DNA of 64,000 nt from Granulicella mallensis MP5ACTX8 (GTDB lineage: Bacteria; Acidobacteriota; Terriglobia; Terriglobales; Acidobacteriaceae): assembly GCF_000178955.2 (NCBI RefSeq), contig NC_016631.1, forward strand, positions 3,038,001 to 3,102,000, read 5' to 3'. Made by a program: the position numbers and the translations under genes. Shown piece by piece: positions 8,731 to 18,708 of the stretch (position 1 is its first letter; each line of letters begins with the position of its first letter). Below the pieces are notes generated by a model. It was given only the letters and a program-made list of their open reading frames with translations. It searched no databases and was not told the DNA's origin.

Positions 8731-11253
8731 TTACCATCGAATCGTTACCTCTATGGTCTGGTACCCCTCGCCCAAGGGCGCATGCACCTGAAGCAGATCG
8801 CCATGTAACTCAGCTCCGCTAACCATTAGAGCGGGCGCCTTATCCGCGTGGTCTATATTGCGACGGACCTTGAGGATCTGATCGCTTCCACCAGGTGCTT
8901 CGAGCGTAAGCGTCAGAGACTTTGCTTCGCGCTGCTCATTGAGTACGTGCATGTGTTGCGACTGCATCCCCTGCCGCGTCTCTGCTTCCTCACCCAGGCT
9001 TACCTCTACCGGGGTGAGCGGTAACCGCAGGGAGTGATGCAATGCGGGCGGCTCGTTGCAGGTGACACGGCTCACAGCAGCGGTAAGACACAAAACAGTT
9101 GCTTCCGTTGAGTCTGCATCGATCACAAGCTCGGGACCTTTACGATCCATCGTTACGTTGTAGCGTGTGTTGCCCACGGTCACATTGCGCAGTGCTACAT
9201 GATCCCAATCTGCCGGAAGCTGTGGAGAGATAGTCAGCCGATGGTTCAGAGCATCGGAGTTGATGCCGAAGAGGCCGCGAATCGCCGGGCTAAGCAGCAT
9301 CGCCGAGGACCACAGTTGATGGGAGCTGCTCCGTGCGAGCGGTTGGTAGAACTCTCCCGAAAGCACCTCCGTAATGGCTCCGGGATCTTGTAAGTCGGTT
9401 AGTTTCACGCTCGATTGCAGGTGCTCGAACGCAGCAAGGCTACGGCCTGTACGGTACTCTGCCATCGCTGTCCATCCGGTATAGAGCGGCCACACCGAAC
9501 CGCGGTGATAGCTGATCGGATCGTAGATTGTCTGCGTGTTCGCCACGGACCGGACACCCCAGTCGACGGTGAAGTGACTTCCCTCCCAGTCCTCAAAAAT
9601 TTTGTCTGCCTCCGCCGGATGCAGGTCACCTGTCCACCAGGCGACGCTGGGGAAGATCGATCGCACATTCTCGAAGGAGCCGTCGTGATTGCGACTAAAG
9701 CGAAAGATTCCGGTGGGAGAGCGATAGCCTGCGAGCCGTGTCTCTACCGTTCGTGCGGTTTCGAGCGAGCCTGCTTCCAGCTTTGAGTCGCCCATCAGCT
9801 TTGCCAACCGTGAGACGGCAAGGTTGGCCTGGGCATCCAGTGCAACCATATAGATCTCCTGGTCCGGCTTATGCGGCAGCCACTCCTCGACCCATCCGGT
9901 GCCCTGCGAGTTGTCCATCGCACCCTCTGTCGTATGCGTGCGGGTGAAACGATAGGCCAGCAGGATCTCCTGCCAGTGAGCGCGAAGAAACTCGACATCA
10001 CCGCTCATGCGAACGTAATCGTCCATTGCCATCAGCAGAAGCGGTGTGGCATCGGCTGCTGCATATTGGTAGGGCATCGATCTCCAGTCAACCTGGCCAG
10101 CAGTCTGCGAGAACTCGTGCATGATCTTGCCGTCTTCCCGCTGCTGCGACAGAAGAAATTCAAGGGCTCCCCGGCTGAATGGAAAGTCTCCATAGCTGTT
10201 GATCGCGTAGAGCGACCAGAGAGCGTCGCGCCCAAAGAACCAGCCATAACCTGGTCTAGCGGTGGTCCCGGCAGGAAGCCATCCTGCGGTCATACCTGTA
10301 CCTTTCGCCAGCGGCGTGCGCGATTGATCGACCGAGATCTCCGCCCAGCGCAGGGCTTTATTGAACTGGGGGTCTGGAGTCGTTACGTCCAGGCGTTCGT
10401 TGAAGAAGTGCTTGTAGTACTCCGCTGTCGAGCGATAGAGCTCGGGAATATGATCTTCAAGAGCGAGAATGCGGTCGAGCAGCTCTCCCGTCGGGTCAGC
10501 TCCCTGCTTTGCCTGTGAGGTCAGGCTGCCTGAGTCGGAGACGCCACAGAGCAACGGGTAAAAGGTGTGGTCGTCGCGCTTTGGATCATAGGAGAAGGTC
10601 AGAACGGCTGGTGGCTCCGCCGCGCGCTCCTGATAAGGGCGAATCTCTCCATGCGTTGCGCCTGGCATGGCAACCACACCGTATAGCCCGGGACTGTTAG
10701 TCTGCAAAACATAGCCGCTTCCGCCCGGTCGCTCTCTCCATCCGGCGTTGGCGGGGCCGAAGTTGGGCGCAGGCCACTCCATCGTCATGGAGGGATCGAA
10801 GGTCAGCGAGATCTGCGCAGGCCTGACCGCGTGAACCTCAAAGAGAACCACCGCGGATGCAATCCCCGAGGCTCCTGTTCTAGGCAGGAACATATGCTGC
10901 CGTACCGTAATGGCTGCATGGGAGTAGGTGATCGTTGTATGGTCAGGTTCAACGTCAACATCGGTCGCAAGCTTGTTCAGCTCGATGGGGAAATCATAGC
11001 CCTGGAGCCGTGCCGTCAGGTGGGCATTACGCAAGACCTGAATGGGCATAAGCCATAGCTCAAAGGTCCCGTCCTGCTCTCCCAGAATGGCGGCGTGCTC
11101 TCCCACCAGCGTAAAGGGCTGTTGCGGCTGAGCTACATGGTGGATCGCCAGCGAATCGTTCTCCAGCGGAAACTGCGCGAGAGAGGGTGAAGTTTGAGCT
11201 TGCAGTCCCAGAGAGAGAAAGACGAATTGAATCAGGATAACGATCTTGAGCAT
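8731..11253 (-). CDS. Secreted amylo-alpha-1,6-glucosidase/debranching-type (alpha/alpha)6 glycoside hydrolase
   Basis: Exported hydrolase of 840 residues with a signal peptide (residues 1-20, cut near LQAQ). The N-terminal third is beta-rich, and the central third is an (alpha/alpha)6-barrel with the phrase GWFFGRDALWSLYAINSYGD (about 335-355), as in glycogen-debranching/trehalase-like families, plus the typical helix-repeat phrases ADATPLLLMAMDDYV and SYHRGSVWPLYTGW. The C-terminal 150 residues form a beta domain. Acidobacterial proteins of this layout are annotated as glycogen debranching enzymes, but export argues for an external oligosaccharide rather than stored glycogen. The substrate is uncertain. 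Monocistronic, with a strong terminator behind it. Confidence 0.75.
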   Translation of the reverse strand: MLKIVILIQFVFLSLGLQAQTSPSLAQFPLENDSLAIHHVAQPQQPFTLVGEHAAILGEQDGTFELWLMPIQVLRNAHLTARLQGYDFPIELNKLATDVDVEPDHTTITYSHAAITVRQHMFLPRTGASGIASAVVLFEVHAVRPAQISLTFDPSMTMEWPAPNFGPANAGWRERPGGSGYVLQTNSPGLYGVVAMPGATHGEIRPYQERAAEPPAVLTFSYDPKRDDHTFYPLLCGVSDSGSLTSQAKQGADPTGELLDRILALEDHIPELYRSTAEYYKHFFNERLDVTTPDPQFNKALRWAEISVDQSRTPLAKGTGMTAGWLPAGTTARPGYGWFFGRDALWSLYAINSYGDFPFSRGALEFLLSQQREDGKIMHEFSQTAGQVDWRSMPYQYAAADATPLLLMAMDDYVRMSGDVEFLRAHWQEILLAYRFTRTHTTEGAMDNSQGTGWVEEWLPHKPDQEIYMVALDAQANLAVSRLAKLMGDSKLEAGSLETARTVETRLAGYRSPTGIFRFSRNHDGSFENVRSIFPSVAWWTGDLHPAEADKIFEDWEGSHFTVDWGVRSVANTQTIYDPISYHRGSVWPLYTGWTAMAEYRTGRSLAAFEHLQSSVKLTDLQDPGAITEVLSGEFYQPLARSSSHQLWSSAMLLSPAIRGLFGINSDALNHRLTISPQLPADWDHVALRNVTVGNTRYNVTMDRKGPELVIDADSTEATVLCLTAAVSRVTCNEPPALHHSLRLPLTPVEVSLGEEAETRQGMQSQHMHVLNEQREAKSLTLTLEAPGGSDQILKVRRNIDHADKAPALMVSGAELHGDLLQVHAPLGEGYQTIEVTIRW

Positions 11254-11395
11254 TGAGTCTTGAGCCCCACACAGTAACAGCCTTTCAAAAGAAACACCGC
11301 GCTGTCACTATATTTCACCGTACTCTGCTGCATTTGACGGGTGAAACGGCACAGAATCTCTTGCTCTGTCACGATTCCGGGGATTCTGGGCACTG

Positions 11396-12034
11396 CTATC
11401 GCTTACCGTTCTTCCACTCTGCGTAAGAGATTCGAGGAATGCTTATAAAGGCATCCCTCGTCTTCACGTAGGCTCCAAGGCCGTTCATCCGGCCAATCGC
11501 GTGCAGCTCTTCCGCCTTTACGTAAGGGCCAGAGGGATCGACGTATTTGTCTTCGATATAAATCGCAACGACCCTGCCGAGGATGATGCGTGAGCGGCCA
11601 ATTTCCATCGTCGTAAACTCTCTGCACTCCAGCGCCGCATGTGCCTGTTCGATACGGGGTACCTTCACCAACTGGGAAGGAGCCGTGGTCAAGCCAGCCA
11701 TCTCCAATTCATTGATCCCGGCAGGAAAGTCGGTGGCACAGATGTTCATCTGCTGAGCCAGGTCCTCGGTCACGACGTTTACGACGAATTCGCCCGTGCG
11801 TCGAATGTTTCTGGCAGTGTCCTTGGGAACAAAATGCTCCTGCGGACGATTTGTGACGCCCATTCCGATAATCGGTGGGTCGGTACACAGATAGTTGTAG
11901 GCGCTGAAGGGAGCAGCATTTAGGCTGCCATCCTCATTCATGCTGGTAACCAGTGCAATGGGTCGCGGTGCAACCAGTCCAGTTAAAAGCTTGTAGGCAT
12001 CACCCGTGACACCCTGTTCCAGATTGAATTGCAT
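11396..12034 (-). CDS. Flavin reductase-like FMN-binding protein (DIM6/NTAB family)
   Basis: Cytoplasmic FMN-binding split-barrel protein of 212 residues. The start of the family domain is clear: YKLLTGLVAPRPIALVTSMN followed by NAAPFSAYNYL, then DTARNIRRTGEFVVNVV, which line the flavin phosphate and isoalloxazine pocket in this family. Members reduce free flavin with NAD(P)H or oxidise small ligands. The partner is unknown, since no monooxygenase is adjacent. GGAGA lies about 8 bases before the ATG, which supports the start. Confidence 0.85.
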   Translation of the reverse strand: MQFNLEQGVTGDAYKLLTGLVAPRPIALVTSMNEDGSLNAAPFSAYNYLCTDPPIIGMGVTNRPQEHFVPKDTARNIRRTGEFVVNVVTEDLAQQMNICATDFPAGINELEMAGLTTAPSQLVKVPRIEQAHAALECREFTTMEIGRSRIILGRVVAIYIEDKYVDPSGPYVKAEELHAIGRMNGLGAYVKTRDAFISIPRISYAEWKNGKR

Positions 12035-12093
12035 CCGACGTATCTCCCCGTGGTTACTTTTTGATTAGAGCATTCTCACAGAAGATACGATGC

Positions 12094-12139
12094 AATGTAC
12101 AAAGGACCAGAGACTGAGCCTCTGGTCCTTTTGTACATT
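12094..12139 (-). terminator. Bidirectional hairpin terminator downstream of phospholipase C
   Basis: Arms 12094-12112 and 12119-12139 pair over about 19 bp with one bulge, with a six-base loop and A/T-rich outer stem. It lies 16 bp past the phospholipase C stop codon. Confidence 0.75.
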
Positions 12140-12154
12140 GTGCTAGCGCAAGCT

Positions 12155-14689
12155 CTAGACGACGCCCCCCATCAGTGGGTCGCTAAAGCTGGACCGGCCG
12201 GTCTCTACGCGTCCTGCATAACGGGCTGCAGACGTTGCACCGTCCGCCATCACCGTGAAGTCGTACCAGCCATGACTCTGCTTGAGATTCAGAACAACAG
12301 ACATCTCATGCCCAGCAGGGATCGTCTTGTTCACAGTGCCAGTCTTGTACGAGTTATCCAGCACCGCGACCTTGAGGGGTTCGGTTCCGGGATTATGCAG
12401 GAGGACTTGCACATTGCCTGTCAGGTGCGAGCTCTGCCGCTCGTAGGAGGTACGCGCCTGCAGGCCAGGAGCCTGAGCCTCGCCCGTAAAGGAGCGATAG
12501 AAGCCGTTCGGTCCGTGGACATCGATCGAGTAGCGGCCATCCGCAAAGAGCGACAGAGGGAAATCCTCAGAGAGTGTGTCACCCGATTTCACCGCGTAGG
12601 TTGCAACCATCATTCCGGGAGCCGCGTCTACCTTCGTATTCCGCAGGTAGACATTGAAGGGAGCGCCGGCTGCGCGCTTTCCATAAACCTCGTTGCCGGC
12701 CTTCAGGTGCAGTTCGAACTTGGTGCGATCTGCGTTTAGCTTGCCCTCTGCATAGAGCTCATAGGGCAGCGAGCACGCTGGGCGAATGCCCTTCTCCTGA
12801 TGAGACATCAAGTCGGAGCTCGTCTGGTTGCGGTTGATCTCCGCTATTTGTTCAGACGTCAGCTTCTTGTAGTTCGAAGGGACTTCTTTATAGCGAGCCT
12901 GTTGAATGCTTACAACAAACTTGTTCCGGTCGAGAAATTCGAGCTTGGTCTCCTTAGCATCATGAGGACGGAAGCAGGAGGTAAGATCGCCAGAGATAGA
13001 ACGCCGCCATGCGCTGATGTTCTCTTCCCTGACCGTCTTGCCATGCTTTTTCTGTACGAACTCCTCCAGGAACATGAGCGTCGAGGAGTGATCGAAGAGC
13101 TGGGAGTTGACCCAGCCGCCGCGGCTCCACGGAGATGCAATGATCATGGGCACACGGAAGCCCATGCCGATAGGCCCGGAGCGCGCTTCTTTTTCGGGTA
13201 CACCCTGGATCAGTTCGTCCTTCGCGTAGCTGTATTCCAGCCCCGTATCGATGCCTTCGGAGGCGCGCCCCGTCTGCGGACGCTTGGGATCTGCGGCTAC
13301 GAAGGAAGGCGCGTGATCGAAGTAACCATCGTTCTCGTCATAGGTAAGGATGAAGATCGTCTTCTTCCAGACCTCGGGATTCTTGGTCAGGATATCCATA
13401 ACCTCGGAGACGTACCATGCGCCGTACCAGGGCGACGTCGGATGATCTGAAAACTTCTCCGGCGAGCTCAACCAGGAGATCGTGGGAAGCTTGCCCTCAT
13501 TCACATCCTGCCGGAACTGATGCAGGATATCTCCCTTCGGGACTTCCATCGTTAGCGGCTTCCCAGCATCTTCGAAGTCGATGGAGTCCAGTGACCTGTA
13601 GTGAGGATCATTCACATTCGTGACAAAGGCCGCGTCATGAAGGGCACGCTGCTGGGGAGTGAGCTGCTTGTAGCGAGCTTCACCGCTGTTCGCCAGTGAG
13701 GCTTTGATCTTCTCGATGCGCTTTTGATCGCCGTCGATCCGAGAGTGGATTCGTGCCGCAGCCTCCGGGTCCTGTTCGTTGGCTACCGTCTGCTGAAGCT
13801 TCGTCATCTGCTTCGTGAGCGAGGCGATCTGCTGCTGCATCGCCAGAACGCTGCCGGGATAGGCTTCGATGTTGTAAGCCGCAAAGGCTTCCAGAACGTT
13901 CGTGCCAAAGTTCGACAGCCACGCCGACTCTTCCCTGCTCATGCCGCCGGAGTTCGTCAACTCATTCTGATAGAGCTTCCAGCTGATCCCAGCTTCATGC
14001 AGGCGCTCCGGATAGGTCTTCCAGGTCATGCCGCCGCTCATGATCTCGTCATTGCGCATGAATACCTTGGAGTCGGTACGCTGCTCATCGCGCACAGTCC
14101 CGGTCCAGAAGACGCTGCGATTCGGCGTTGTGCTGGTCATCACCGAGCAGTAGTTCTGGTCGCATACCGTAAAGGCATCCGCGAGCTCGTAGTAGAACGG
14201 CAGGTCCTCGCGGGTGTAGTGTCCCATCGTGAGAGGGATATGGGCATAATCAGGCGAATACGCGCGCTTGGCGTCGATCCATCCGTCGTGGTGTCCCTCG
14301 TTCCAGGCATCGACCTGGCTATTACGGGAGTGAGGAATGGATCCCATCCAGGTAACGCGAGTGTCTCGGATATCCAACCGCCAGGGCGCATAGGATTCTC
14401 CGGCTGCATTGGTCTGTACGAATACGGAGTTGCCATTGGCTTGACGGATAGCGCGCGGATCGTTGAATCCACGAACACCCTGCAGGGTTCCCAGTGCGTG
14501 GTCGAAGGAGCGATTTTCCTGCATCAGGATAACGATGTGCTCGGCGTCCAGATAGGTAGAACCGGCTTCCGGTTCGATGGCAAAGGCCCGCTGAATGGAA
14601 TCGGGAATAAAACCAGATACGCCTGCAGCACCTGACAACATTGCTGCAACTTTAAGAAAATCACGTCGTGTATGCGCCATGTTTTTCAT
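12155..14689 (-). CDS. Phosphocholine-specific phospholipase C, Tat-exported
   Basis: Cleaves phosphocholine-type lipids to diacylglycerol and phosphorylated head group outside the cytoplasm. It starts with a Tat signal (RRDFLK then a hydrophobic stretch, residues 8-25), followed by the phosphoesterase domain (HIVILMQENRSFDHALGTLQ, about 47-66; SVMTSTTPNRSVFWTG; LTYDENDGYFDH). The C-terminal 200 residues hold the paired beta domains (DUF756) seen in bacterial non-hemolytic PLCs. At 844 residues it is longer than the usual about 700, because an inserted Ala/Lys/Gln-rich coiled segment (about 290-345) interrupts the catalytic domain. It may serve phosphate or carbon scavenging from eukaryotic membranes. 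Alone in its transcript. Confidence 0.9.
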   Translation of the reverse strand: MKNMAHTRRDFLKVAAMLSGAAGVSGFIPDSIQRAFAIEPEAGSTYLDAEHIVILMQENRSFDHALGTLQGVRGFNDPRAIRQANGNSVFVQTNAAGESYAPWRLDIRDTRVTWMGSIPHSRNSQVDAWNEGHHDGWIDAKRAYSPDYAHIPLTMGHYTREDLPFYYELADAFTVCDQNYCSVMTSTTPNRSVFWTGTVRDEQRTDSKVFMRNDEIMSGGMTWKTYPERLHEAGISWKLYQNELTNSGGMSREESAWLSNFGTNVLEAFAAYNIEAYPGSVLAMQQQIASLTKQMTKLQQTVANEQDPEAAARIHSRIDGDQKRIEKIKASLANSGEARYKQLTPQQRALHDAAFVTNVNDPHYRSLDSIDFEDAGKPLTMEVPKGDILHQFRQDVNEGKLPTISWLSSPEKFSDHPTSPWYGAWYVSEVMDILTKNPEVWKKTIFILTYDENDGYFDHAPSFVAADPKRPQTGRASEGIDTGLEYSYAKDELIQGVPEKEARSGPIGMGFRVPMIIASPWSRGGWVNSQLFDHSSTLMFLEEFVQKKHGKTVREENISAWRRSISGDLTSCFRPHDAKETKLEFLDRNKFVVSIQQARYKEVPSNYKKLTSEQIAEINRNQTSSDLMSHQEKGIRPACSLPYELYAEGKLNADRTKFELHLKAGNEVYGKRAAGAPFNVYLRNTKVDAAPGMMVATYAVKSGDTLSEDFPLSLFADGRYSIDVHGPNGFYRSFTGEAQAPGLQARTSYERQSSHLTGNVQVLLHNPGTEPLKVAVLDNSYKTGTVNKTIPAGHEMSVVLNLKQSHGWYDFTVMADGATSAARYAGRVETGRSSFSDPLMGGVV

Positions 14690-14751
14690 CTTTTCACAAT
14701 TGAGTGTGTACTCGCGTTAAGGCGCGGTGAAACAGTGGGGCTATCGCGGAA

Positions 14752-14790
14752 AAATCAATGGCCTGGCTTCTATTGAAGCCAGGCCATTGA
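14752..14790 (-). terminator. Rho-independent terminator of the aldo/keto reductase gene
   Basis: A perfect 16-bp stem (14755-14770 with 14775-14790), four-base loop, and five T residues on the minus strand immediately after it. Confidence 0.88.
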
Positions 14791-14807
14791 TGTACACGTA
14801 CGTACCT

Positions 14808-15848
14808 CTACTCCGTGCCTTCGCGTGCGCCCTTCCATAGATCGATCCCACCCTCTTGTGCGTGGTGATCAATGGCATCCAGCTCCGCCTGGGTAAAGTC
14901 AAGCTTCTTCACCGCATCAAGCGAGTTATCAAGTTGCTCGACATTGCGTGCACCAATAAGAGCTGAAGTAACACGCTGGTCGCGCAGCACCCACGCAATA
15001 GCCATCTGGGCCAACGTCTGTCCGCGGCCTTGAGCCATCTCATTTAGAGCTCGCACCTGGTTGAGGTTCTTTTCGTTCAGGAATGACTGCAGGAATGATC
15101 CTCCTGCGCCTCCTGACTTAGCGCGTGAGTTCTCGGGAACCCCATGGAGATATTTGTTCGTAAGCAGCCCCTGGGCAAGCGGAGAGAACGCGATGCAACC
15201 GGCACCTACATCCTCCAGAGTGTCCAGCAACTCCGTTTCGATCCAGCGATTCAGCATCGAGTAAGAAGGTTGATGGATCAGCAGTGGCACTCCTTCGCTC
15301 CGCAGGATCTTCGCTGCCTCTCGCGTGCGCTCCGGGCTATAAGACGAGATGCCCACGTACAGAGCTTTGCCCTGTCGCACCGCGTGTGCGAGAGCCCCCA
15401 TCGTCTCTTCAAGCGGCACGTCCAGGCTGGGACGGTGCGAGTAGAAGATATCGACGTACTCCAGTCCCATGCGCTGCAGGCTCTCATCGAGAGACGCCAG
15501 CAGATACTTGCGCGATCCGCCCATGCCATAGGGGCCGGGCCACATATCCCAGCCAGCCTTCGACGAGATGATGAGTTCGTTCCGATACGGGTGAAGATCT
15601 TTGCGCAGGATATGGCCGAAGTTCTCCTCCGCCGATCCATACGGGGGCCCATAGTTATTCGCAAGATCGAAGTGCGTCATGCCCCGATCGAACGCACGCC
15701 GTACGACCGCGCGGCCCGTCTCGAAGACATCGGTACCGCCGAAGTTCTGCCACAATCCCAGCGACACCGGCGGCAGCACGATTCCTGATCGACCACACTG
15801 GCGAAACTGCGCACCCTCGTATCGCTTTGTCTCAGCTACGTAACTCAT
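14808..15848 (-). CDS. gpr: Aldo/keto reductase, L-glyceraldehyde 3-phosphate reductase (YghZ/Gpr-like)
   Basis: NADPH-dependent aldo/keto reductase of 346 residues, the same length as E. coli YghZ. The AKR tetrad is visible: Asp and Tyr in FDLANNYGPPYGSAEENFG, Lys in ISSKAGWDMWPGPYG, and His in FYSHRPSLDVPL. The insertion WDMWPGPYG is characteristic of the YghZ subgroup, which detoxifies methylglyoxal and reduces L-GAP. AAGGAG lies about 10 bases before the ATG. Monocistronic between two hairpin terminators. Physiological substrate is inferred from family membership. Confidence 0.9.
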   Translation of the reverse strand: MSYVAETKRYEGAQFRQCGRSGIVLPPVSLGLWQNFGGTDVFETGRAVVRRAFDRGMTHFDLANNYGPPYGSAEENFGHILRKDLHPYRNELIISSKAGWDMWPGPYGMGGSRKYLLASLDESLQRMGLEYVDIFYSHRPSLDVPLEETMGALAHAVRQGKALYVGISSYSPERTREAAKILRSEGVPLLIHQPSYSMLNRWIETELLDTLEDVGAGCIAFSPLAQGLLTNKYLHGVPENSRAKSGGAGGSFLQSFLNEKNLNQVRALNEMAQGRGQTLAQMAIAWVLRDQRVTSALIGARNVEQLDNSLDAVKKLDFTQAELDAIDHHAQEGGIDLWKGAREGTE

Positions 15849-15876
15849 CTATTCCAATCTCCTTGACCGCGGTACG

Positions 15877-15926
15877 CCAAACGCTCTCCGCTGACAGAAT
15901 GATAACTGTCGGCGGAGAGCGTTTGG
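15877..15926 (-). terminator. 21-bp hairpin between the S15 hydrolase and aldo/keto reductase genes
   Basis: Arms 15877-15897 and 15906-15926 pair at 20 of 21 positions around an 8-base loop, just past the S15 stop codon. The T tract is weak, so this is a terminator by position and stem strength. Confidence 0.65.
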
Positions 15927-15939
15927 TATTTGAGTGTTT

Positions 15940-17856
15940 CTAGGGTGCAACCGGCAAGCTGATGAAGCTGGCTTCTCCCGGAGTGTGCCAGATACGCTGC
16001 GTCGCCTTCTGATAGTCCGCAGGCTTCGCGTCAAAGATGTTAGGCACAAACTTCTGCGGATTGCGATCATAGAGCGGGAACAAGGTGGACTGCACCTGCA
16101 CCATTACCCGATGTCCCGGCAGAAAGACATGATTCACCGTGGGCAGGCCGAAGTGATAGAGCAGCGGCTTGTCCAAAACGATGGCTTCGGGATGCTCAAA
16201 GCTGGTGCGATAGCGGCCGCGGAAGATGTCCAGGGAGACGGACAGTTCATATCCGCCCATCGACGGCTTTGAGGGCACCGTGTCGGGAAAGACATCGATC
16301 AGCTTCACAACCCAGTCACTGTCGCTTCCGCTAGTGGAGGCGTATAGGTTTACCTGCGGAGCGCCACTCAAACGCAATGGAGCGGTGAGCGGTTCGCTCT
16401 CATAGGTGAGAACATCCGGGCGGCCATCGACAAAGCGCTGATCGGTAACCAGCCATGTCTTCCAGCCATCGCCGTCGCCGGAGAAGACCGGACGCGGCCT
16501 GTACGGCACGGGCTTCGCCGGGTCGGAGACGTACTCGTCGAACTTGGGGCTAGTGGCATTCGGGCTATCGAACGACAGGCCCCCATCGGCCGTCAGATAC
16601 AGTGCGCGTGGCTTCGCCGGGCAATCCGTCTCGCAGCTCAGAGGCCACGACTTGAAGCGATCCCAATGGTCTTCGCCGGTGTTGTAGATCAGCACGGGAG
16701 GTGTGTCAGCTTTTGGTGCTCCGTCCAGCAGGTATTGGTTGAAGAACGGCAGAAGCACATCGCGGCGGAACTGCAACGTCGTATCGCCGTTCCAGAGCAG
16801 CGGCCCCAGGGAGAATCCCTCATAGTTCACCTGGCTGTGCCGCCAGGGTCCCATCACCAGATAGTTCTTGTCGTTAGCCGTATCCTTGGGCTCAACTGCG
16901 GCATAGCTGTGGATGGCGCCCCACATATCTTCCTGGTCCCATAGGCCCTGCAGCCACATGGTGGGCACGGTGAGGGGCTGGGCTGCCATGACCTTATCGA
17001 GAGCCTGTCCCTGCCAGAAGGCATCGTACGCGGGGTGCTCGTCTATCTTCTTCCAGAACGGTAACTGCCCCAGACCTCCAGCCCGGGCAAAGTCTCCCGC
17101 CGAGCCCTTCCGCAGGAAGTTGGTGTATTCGTCATACCCTTCGCGAGGAATAGCAGGACCGCCTCCACGAACCGTTGTCTGTTCGATGTAGTAATCGAGG
17201 TTGACCTGGCGAAAGGCTCCATAGTGGAACCAGTCGTCGCCCATCCAGCCGTCGACCATTGGACTCTCGGGAGCCGTGACCTTCAACGCAGGATGCGGGT
17301 GAATGAGTGCCATTACGACCGTGAATCCTTCATACGAAGAGCCGAGCATGCCCACCTTGCCGTTGGACTGCGAGATGTTCTTCACCAGCCAGTCGATGGT
17401 GTCGTAGGCGTCTGTCGTGTCATTCGGACCATTGGGGTTGAGCGGGCCGGTCGGGGGTGGGGTCATGAGATAGTCCCCCTCGGAGCCGTACTTGCCGCGC
17501 ACGTCCTGAAAGACGCGGATATAGCCGGCTTTGACAAAGACATCGTCGCCCTGTGGCAACTCATCCAGCATGTGGGGAGACTCCGTCCGAGTCGCGCGGC
17601 CCGCTGCGTTATACGGTGTGCGTGTCAGCAGGATCGGAGCATGGGTCGCACTCTTGGGGATTACGATTACGGTATAAAGCTTGACCCCATCGCGCATGGG
17701 GACCATCTCCACACGCTTCACGTAGTCGTAGTCGTCCTTCGGAGCGGTGAACTTCGCCGGAATGTCCGGAGTTGTGGTCGGGGTTTGCGCGAAGGCAGAT
17801 AGTCCCAGCGACAGGGCTGCCAGGGCAAGGGTAAGAGTACGGGGAGTAAGAGACAT
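15940..17856 (-). CDS. CocE/NonD family serine hydrolase (X-Pro dipeptidyl-peptidase S15-like), secreted
   Basis: Secreted alpha/beta-hydrolase of 638 residues with a signal peptide (cut near AFAQ, residue 24). The nucleophile elbow GMLGSSYEG (Ser about 172) and the family phrases PMRDGVKLYTVIVIPK and RVFQDVRGKYGSEG identify the CocE/NonD, alpha-amino-acid ester hydrolase and glutaryl-acylase group. The C-terminal jelly-roll domain is present (GHRVMVQVQSTLFPLYDRNPQ). Members hydrolyse ester or amide bonds of acylated amino acids or beta-lactam-like substrates. The real substrate is unknown. AAGGA lies before the ATG. Single gene, divergent from marC. Confidence 0.88.
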   Translation of the reverse strand: MSLTPRTLTLALAALSLGLSAFAQTPTTTPDIPAKFTAPKDDYDYVKRVEMVPMRDGVKLYTVIVIPKSATHAPILLTRTPYNAAGRATRTESPHMLDELPQGDDVFVKAGYIRVFQDVRGKYGSEGDYLMTPPPTGPLNPNGPNDTTDAYDTIDWLVKNISQSNGKVGMLGSSYEGFTVVMALIHPHPALKVTAPESPMVDGWMGDDWFHYGAFRQVNLDYYIEQTTVRGGGPAIPREGYDEYTNFLRKGSAGDFARAGGLGQLPFWKKIDEHPAYDAFWQGQALDKVMAAQPLTVPTMWLQGLWDQEDMWGAIHSYAAVEPKDTANDKNYLVMGPWRHSQVNYEGFSLGPLLWNGDTTLQFRRDVLLPFFNQYLLDGAPKADTPPVLIYNTGEDHWDRFKSWPLSCETDCPAKPRALYLTADGGLSFDSPNATSPKFDEYVSDPAKPVPYRPRPVFSGDGDGWKTWLVTDQRFVDGRPDVLTYESEPLTAPLRLSGAPQVNLYASTSGSDSDWVVKLIDVFPDTVPSKPSMGGYELSVSLDIFRGRYRTSFEHPEAIVLDKPLLYHFGLPTVNHVFLPGHRVMVQVQSTLFPLYDRNPQKFVPNIFDAKPADYQKATQRIWHTPGEASFISLPVAP

Positions 17857-17993
17857 GAGCCGTCCTTATTTCTCAAAAGATTTACTGGATGCAATGCGAT
17901 TGGAGTGATAGCCCTGCTGCGAGCTGATTCGCAGTATACCAAGACGAATCGACGGAACCGGATTCCTGCGTAACAATGCACTAAGCCCCACTC

Positions 17994-18683
17994 GTGGAGA
18001 ACGCCTTGCTGCTCTGGACTTTTTTTCTGCTCGCCTTTAGCGCGATGCTCCCGTTAATCAACCCGTTAGGGTCGGCACTGGTCTTTGTCGGTCTCGTCGG
18101 CCCTGAACCGCCGGAGGTCTATCGATCGCTGGCGCGCCGAATCGCCATCAATACGGTCATCTTCCTCTCGATTATCGAGGTTGTAGGATCGGCCATCCTC
18201 AATTTCTTTGGGGTCTCTCTTCCGATCGTGCAGGTTTCGGGCGGCATTGTCATCGCGGCTATAGGCTGGTCGCTTCTCAACGAAAACGACGCCCATGCAA
18301 ACGTAAAGAATAAGCAGGCGGAGATGGAGGCTCAGTCCGACGCTGGAGCGCGGGATCTCCAGGAAAAAGCCTTCTACCCGTTCACCTTTCCTGTGACGGC
18401 AGGTCCTGGCACGCTTGTTGTGATGCTGACACTCAGTGCACACGCCTCAAATCCAATGCTCTCGAAGAATGTGCTGGGCCATCTTGGAATATTTCTGGCA
18501 GTCATCGTTCTTAGCGCGCTGATCTACCTCTGCTATGCCTACGCTCCAAAGATCACAACTTCGATCTCGGAGTCCACGGCGCACGGAATCCTGCGAGTCG
18601 TGGCTTTCATCCTGTTGAGCATTGGCGTCCAGATCGCCTGGAACGGCCTCTCCGTACTGCTTGCCTCTGTGCTTAAGCGATAG
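17994..18683 (+). CDS. MarC-family integral membrane protein
   Basis: Inner-membrane protein of 229 residues with six hydrophobic helices. The first (LLLWTFFLLAFSAMLPLINP) carries the NP motif of the family, and the central cytoplasmic loop is charged (KNKQAEMEAQSD). The repeated phrase YPFTFPVTAGPGTLVVMLTL is diagnostic for MarC/UPF0056 proteins. The function of the family is unsettled: it was once linked to multiple antibiotic resistance, and NAAT-like neutral amino-acid transport has been proposed. The GTG start lacks an obvious ribosome site. Confidence 0.87.
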   Translation: MENALLLWTFFLLAFSAMLPLINPLGSALVFVGLVGPEPPEVYRSLARRIAINTVIFLSIIEVVGSAILNFFGVSLPIVQVSGGIVIAAIGWSLLNENDAHANVKNKQAEMEAQSDAGARDLQEKAFYPFTFPVTAGPGTLVVMLTLSAHASNPMLSKNVLGHLGIFLAVIVLSALIYLCYAYAPKITTSISESTAHGILRVVAFILLSIGVQIAWNGLSVLLASVLKR

Positions 18684-18708
18684 ACAAGCACAGAGGCTGC
18701 GCAAGAAC

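Noticed and set aside
12800..14635. Long open frames on the strand opposite phospholipase C, and similar long antisense frames opposite GH92 (32087-34054)
   Set aside because: They are mirror frames of strong genes in GC-rich DNA; their translations are rich in Arg/Gly/Val with no recognisable domain and no ribosome sites.
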